Positions 18,206 through 21,711 of a DNA stretch of 21,711 nucleotides are shown here, in pieces (position 1 is the stretch's first letter; every line of letters begins with the position of its first letter). Source of the stretch: Chara braunii (lineage: Eukaryota > Streptophyta > Charophyceae > Charales > Characeae). Both the position numbers and the translations under genes were made by a program. The stretch lies in NCBI GenBank assembly GCA_003427395.1, contig BFEA01000229.1:346269-367979 (forward strand). The letters run 5' to 3'. The notes below the pieces were generated by a model, which made no database searches, had not been told where the DNA came from, and saw only the letters and a program-made list of their open reading frames with translations.

Positions 18206-18399
18206 ACAATCTTGTTCTATGTTGACCCAACAGCCTCACCCTTGCATGCAAAGCCCAGTTCACCTTGCCCCCAGTAACAGCCCGACTCTAAGCCATACAC
18301 CTACAACCTTGTTCAATGTTCACCCAACAGCCTCACCCTTGCACGCAAAGCCTAGTTCACCTTGCCCCCAACAACGGTCGACTCTTAGCCATACACCTG
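18206..18399. repeat. 97-bp tandem duplication
   Basis: Copies of about 18206-18302 and 18303-18399 share CCCAACAGCCTCACCCTTGC and GTTCACCTTGCCCCCA, with about a tenth of the positions changed. The first copy abuts the tRNA-like sequence and contains its A-box-like part, so the duplication may belong to the same element. Confidence 0.85.
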
Positions 18400-18744
18400 C
18401 AGGAGGGATATTTTGTGCCAGAATATCCCACAAACACTTGTTCCTCCGTCCAAATCGGATAGGAAAGAGTCTCCACAGGCCCCTCTACATGCGTTCATTG
18501 TGCGCTTTCGCGCAGCACACTAAGCCAGACAAACAAGAGTAGGGGCATATGAAATTCACATTTCTGAATTGACAACTGCGAGTACCCCCTACTACCCAGA
18601 CTGTGAAAGTTGCATCCACCTGTACTTCAGCAAAAAACACGGACATATGCTTATCAGACAGCCAAACATGTGTGCAGGCAAGGAGCCACACTGGTAGTGC
18701 ATGAATAGGGACGTTCAGCATGATACTTTTGAGAACATACTCAC

Positions 18745-19526
18745 ACTAGGGACCCTTTCGACGGAGCTCCGGACGTATTTGCCATCAAATACATACACGT
18801 CAGCCTGTAATTCTGGTCAGATACGTCCACGAAAGTCCTGGGAGATAACTATCTGCTTATCGTACAGGCAAGTCTTCTCAATCACATCCGACCCATGGAA
18901 TACCCAAGGGCCAAGACATTACAGGAGGACTGAAGGGTGTGCCAAGCTGCCGAAGCTACATATCGTTTCACTTCAGCTGAAAACGAACACTCTCGTGGAT
19001 GATTACTATGAGCAGCCAAATCCATTCGCCAGATGTAATTCCGCGGCTTGGGTATCCGATGACCATATCCGTTCACGTTGCTGTAGGCTGCACTGGTTAC
19101 AGGCTGCAACAATTGCTTACATCATCCCCTACTTCCATAGCTTGCAGAGGATAGAGGAGACGGGTCTTCTAAAAGGACTCGTGCAGAACCCTTTTCCCAA
19201 GAGGAAAGCTGCTTCAATTGTCAAAACAGCACGTGACACTCTGATACAAGTACGGCTCTGTATGCTCCCGAGCACAGGCTGACTGATCACATCGTTAATC
19301 CAGTCAACATAGGGGGTTACGTTCGGATATAGAGGCATAACACATACACATACACATACACATAACGTGTGGGAAAAAGAAACAGAACACGGGGATGGAA
19401 GTGGAAAGAAGAGCTTATGCTTACACAGAAGGGGATCACACGCGCGCGCACACACACACACACACAAAGGAACAGAACACGGGGATGGAAGTGGAAAGAA
19501 GAGTTTATGCTTACACAGAAGGGGAT

Positions 19527-19618
<92 letters not shown>

Positions 19619-20166
19619 CCGGATGAGTCGGTGAAAGTCCGACGAAACAGTCTGGCATAGTCATGCTTTTTCTTTGTGGAGCTGTCTATAGCGAATATGA
19701 CGACACACACGCGCACACAGAGAAAATGGGTGAGTAGTTAACTAAATCAGAACGAGGTACGGAGTTGCAAGGAATGCTACATTGCTAACGAAATACGATC
19801 CCCCAAACTAGCAGGCATGGAGGTGAAAGACATTCGACCTCATACCTCCACTCAACATGGGATTTGTGCTTGCATGTGCAGGAATGACAATCAAACACAC
19901 ATATACACACAGAATGGGAGGGAGCAAGTACGACAAAGAAACAACATGAGAGTCTGCGGCGCAGGGACCAACTGTTCATGAAATATGGAACCCTAAACTA
20001 GAAACCGCAACCCAACATTGCCTAGTCTGGGAACTACTTAGTTGATGTACGACCCATCCGGACACAAAGGTGAAGCAAGACACGCACAACTATACTCACG
20101 ATTCTTATGTTCTGGCAGTGCAAACATTAGCTGAAAATTCTCGTGCAACGTACACCACAAAACCAA
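18745..20166 (-). CDS. Unidentified protein, five-exon minus-strand model (partial)
   Basis: Proposed exons are 20166-20100, 19685-19616, 19282-19133, 19080-18904 and 18837-18745. Donors are GTGAGT, GTGTGT, GTAGGG, GTATTC and GTGAGT. Acceptors are CCTGACAG, CGCTATAG, GTGATCAG, GCCTACAG and TCTCCCAG. Reading phase is conserved at all four junctions, giving about 185 open codons. Recognisable text includes [48 protein letters not shown] and [19 protein letters not shown]. No domain is recognised, no start codon was found, and the 66-nt last intron is short. The second intron contains the CA microsatellites. An overlapping plus-strand frame (18701-19282, 193 codons with ATG) is the alternative reading. 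I prefer the minus model for its splice signals, with low certainty. Confidence 0.35.
19379..19614. repeat. 90-bp tandem duplication ending in long (AC)n tracts
   Basis: GGAACAGAACACGGGGATGG begins copies at 19379 and 19469. Each runs through GGAAAGAAGAG and TTACACAGAAGGGGATCACA into CGCGCG and an AC tract. The second AC tract is much longer (about 19538-19614) than the first (about 19449-19466). One base differs in the unique part (GAGCTT against GAGTTT). Confidence 0.95.
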
Positions 20167-20330
20167 CTGTCAGGATGCTCAAAGCTGATGATAATGACAC
20201 TGTTGCACAATTGGGCTGCCTGTCAGGCCAGGAATGATAGCACAATTGGTCCGCTCTTCACTTACTTTTTGGATGAATGCTCCTGTTACCCCTCCTCACA
20301 CTCTCAAAAGGAGTACACTCTCTATCCCTT

Positions 20331-20348
20331 CTCTCTCTCTCTCTCTCT
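20331..20348. repeat. (CT)n tract
   Basis: Nine CT units. On the minus strand it lies just upstream of a GTAAGT donor-like site (20265-20260) that might end a still earlier exon of the 18.7-20.2-kb model. Confidence 0.9.
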
Positions 20349-20591
20349 TTTGAGCATGCGTTTCGATAGTGGACGTAGTTCAGACAAAAGAAAAAGAAGA
20401 AAGAACACAAGAGGGAAGGTAGAACTCCTAGCCGGATCGGCAATTCATTTGAATGGCTTTCACACAGCTTAACAGAAATCAAAAAGAAATAATTCAGAGA
20501 GAGGTCTGATTTAACGAACGGGTCTCTTTAGGTGCAGATTCCAGGTGCGAGTACCTCTCACTCTCTACTCCCTCTCTCTCACTCCAGCCTC

Positions 20592-20970
20592 CAGCCTCCT
20601 TTACGTCTCGCCACCCCAACCATTCACTCATGCAACCTGGCTGGGTTCCATTTCTCTGCAATTTCTGCTCCGAGTCAGCCTCTGACCCAACAGACCCTTT
20701 TTTCTCAGTCCTAGATCCAGACAATGTTCTCAGAGGACTTGGAATTGAGGGAACAGCTCTTGGGGGAGGGAACAGCTCAGCCTCCTTTGCGTCTCTCCAC
20801 CCCAACCATTCACTCATGCAACCTGGCTGTCTTCCATGCTTTCTCTGCAATTTCTGCTCAGAGTCAGCCTCTGACCCAACAGACCCTTTTTTCTCAGTCC
20901 TAGATCCAGACAATGTTCTCAGAAGACTTGGAATTGAGGGAACAGCTCTTGGGCGAGGGAACAGCTTTTG
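20592..20970 (-). repeat. ~189-bp tandem duplication, possibly the body of a SINE
   Basis: CAGCCTCCTTTRCGTCTC begins copies at 20592 and 20778, and both run to GAATTGAGGGAACAGCTCTT. They differ by a few substitutions and a small insertion. Three further GGGAACAGCTYTTGGG units follow (20938-20995). On the minus strand the copies keep one frame open for 139 codons (SGSRTEKKGSVGSEADSEQK twice), but the perfect register simply follows from a 189-bp unit being divisible by three. A B-box-like GGTTCAAATCT lies just upstream on the minus strand (about 20999-21009), the position of a tRNA-derived SINE head. Confidence 0.8.
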
Positions 20971-21051
20971 GGGTAGGGAACAGCTCTTGGGGTAGCAAGA
21001 TTTGAACCTGGGAGCTGCGTCGAGCTTTTGTTAGATACCAAGGTACTTGTC

Positions 21052-21072
21052 AAAAAAAAAAAAAAAAAAAAA
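21052..21072. repeat. Poly(A), 21 bases
   Basis: An uninterrupted run of 21 A. It could be the tail of a plus-strand retroposed sequence, but no 5' end or target duplication could be found. Confidence 0.9.
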
Positions 21073-21258
21073 GGGGCGACGGCCTTGAGATATCATCATC
21101 ATCAAGCTGACCAGCCCCAGGTACGTCAGAAACTATTTCATTGCATACATCTATAGGTCCTTAAGGAATCGAACCTGGGTCTGTATTTCAGCAGTTCATG
21201 CTCATGGGTGTTTTATTTTGTTTTTTTTGTTTTAGTTTTGGACAGATGCCCTGTCGAC

Positions 21259-21302
21259 CTGCTAGAGGGGGTGGTGGTCTGAGCATCCACCCCCTCTAGC
21301 AG
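21259..21302. repeat. Perfect 16-bp hairpin
   Basis: CTGCTAGAGGGGGTGG at 21259-21274 is exactly complementary to 21287-21302, with a 12-base loop. It is GC-rich and would fold stably in RNA. No T-run follows on either side. Confidence 0.95.
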
Positions 21303-21498
21303 TACCCTACCCACCACTGTTTGCTCCGGTCTATTGGTGGGGAGCACCACCTGCTGGAAACCGGGTCCCCAGCATCCCATTGACATCACACGCCAGGGCT
21401 TTCCTCACAGACCGTGGCAGAGGGGGGCAATTTCAAGCACTAGTATGTTTCCTATGCTTTCGTGTGCTGTTTTGAAGATAGCGAGTTCGAATCAAGGA

Positions 21499-21556
21499 CC
21501 TTCTTCCCCCGAATACAACGTACGGTCATTCTAGCTGTATCTAGACTGAAAAATGC
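21499..21556. mobile_element. 105-bp MITE, copy 3, truncated
   Basis: CCTTCTTCCCCCGAATACAA and the following bases match copy 1 almost exactly through the left arm and into the loop (CTAGACTGAAAAATGC). The sequence then diverges and the right arm is absent. The left neighbour is GA rather than TA. This is a half element, so it cannot fold. Confidence 0.85.
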
Positions 21557-21606
21557 ATTGTAGAATCTCTATTGCATTTCAAATTTAGAATAGGCCCCTC
21601 CGTAAA

Positions 21607-21607
21607 A

Positions 21608-21643
<36 letters not shown>

Positions 21644-21680
21644 AGGAAAGAACGAAAGAAAGAAAGAAAGAGAGAAAGCA
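21607..21680. repeat. (GAAA)n microsatellite with interruptions
   Basis: About 15 AAAG-type units, with AAGG, AACG and AGAG variants toward the right end. Confidence 0.95.
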
Positions 21681-21711
21681 TGAAAGAATAGGGGGCCCTC
21701 TAGACCTGTAG

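Noticed and set aside
18701-19282. 193-codon plus-strand frame starting with ATG
   Set aside because: It has no domain and overlaps five minus-strand splice sites that fit in phase. It is kept only as an alternative explanation.
19129-19716. 195-codon minus-strand frame with Cys-Val runs
   Set aside because: The Cys-Val part is the AC microsatellite. Its two ends were used separately as candidate exons with splice signals.
20494-20913. 139-codon minus-strand frame with internal repeat
   Set aside because: The repetition comes from a 189-bp DNA duplication, and no start context, domain or splice signal supports a gene.

Overview
This window looks like part of a streptophyte nuclear genome, meaning a land plant or, more likely, a charophyte alga. 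It is AC/GA-microsatellite-rich and intron-rich, contains a 510-N assembly gap, and every gene candidate is on the minus strand. The clearest gene joins an HMG box, an AT-hook, a long polyglutamine tract and a conserved plant-type domain. The retroelement uses an initiator-Met tRNA primer site, as plant LTR elements commonly do. The style of its pol tail recalls repeats I associate with Chara, but that is memory only and unchecked.

Layout. 1-1.4 kb: repeat-dotted flank. 1.4-2.85 kb: large exon of the HMG-box/AT-hook gene (minus). 4.0-4.4 kb: cluster of iterated GGGATTTGGACCC units with a 105-bp palindromic MITE embedded. 5.0-6.2 kb: Mutator-like non-autonomous element with 70-bp terminal inverted repeats and a 9-bp direct repeat on each side, filled with a duplicated microsatellite block. 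8.0-8.65 kb: three phase-compatible exons of an unidentified minus-strand gene. 9.24-15.60 kb: one LTR retrotransposon with two ~1-kb LTRs, primer-binding site, polypurine tract and a decayed Ty3-type integrase with a chromodomain-like tail. Gag, protease, RT and RNase H are not visible between its LTRs. Instead the interior holds the gap and a four-exon antisense gene model (11.4-12.4 kb). 16.1-16.8 kb: a separate, decayed Ty3-type RT relic. 17.1-20.2 kb: a chain of candidate minus-strand exons of unknown function, with a second 105-bp MITE. 20.6-21.1 kb: a 189-bp tandem duplication next to a tRNA-like B box. 21.5 kb: a truncated third MITE copy.

How it fits together. The recognisable retroelement pieces (integrase, RT) read on the plus strand and the gene candidates read on the minus strand, so the window reads as a minus-strand genic region invaded by DNA transposons, MITEs and Ty3 elements. 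It is undecided whether the exon groups are separate genes or parts of one long gene. The spliced models were built by eye from splice signals and reading phase. They are hypotheses until RNA evidence is seen.
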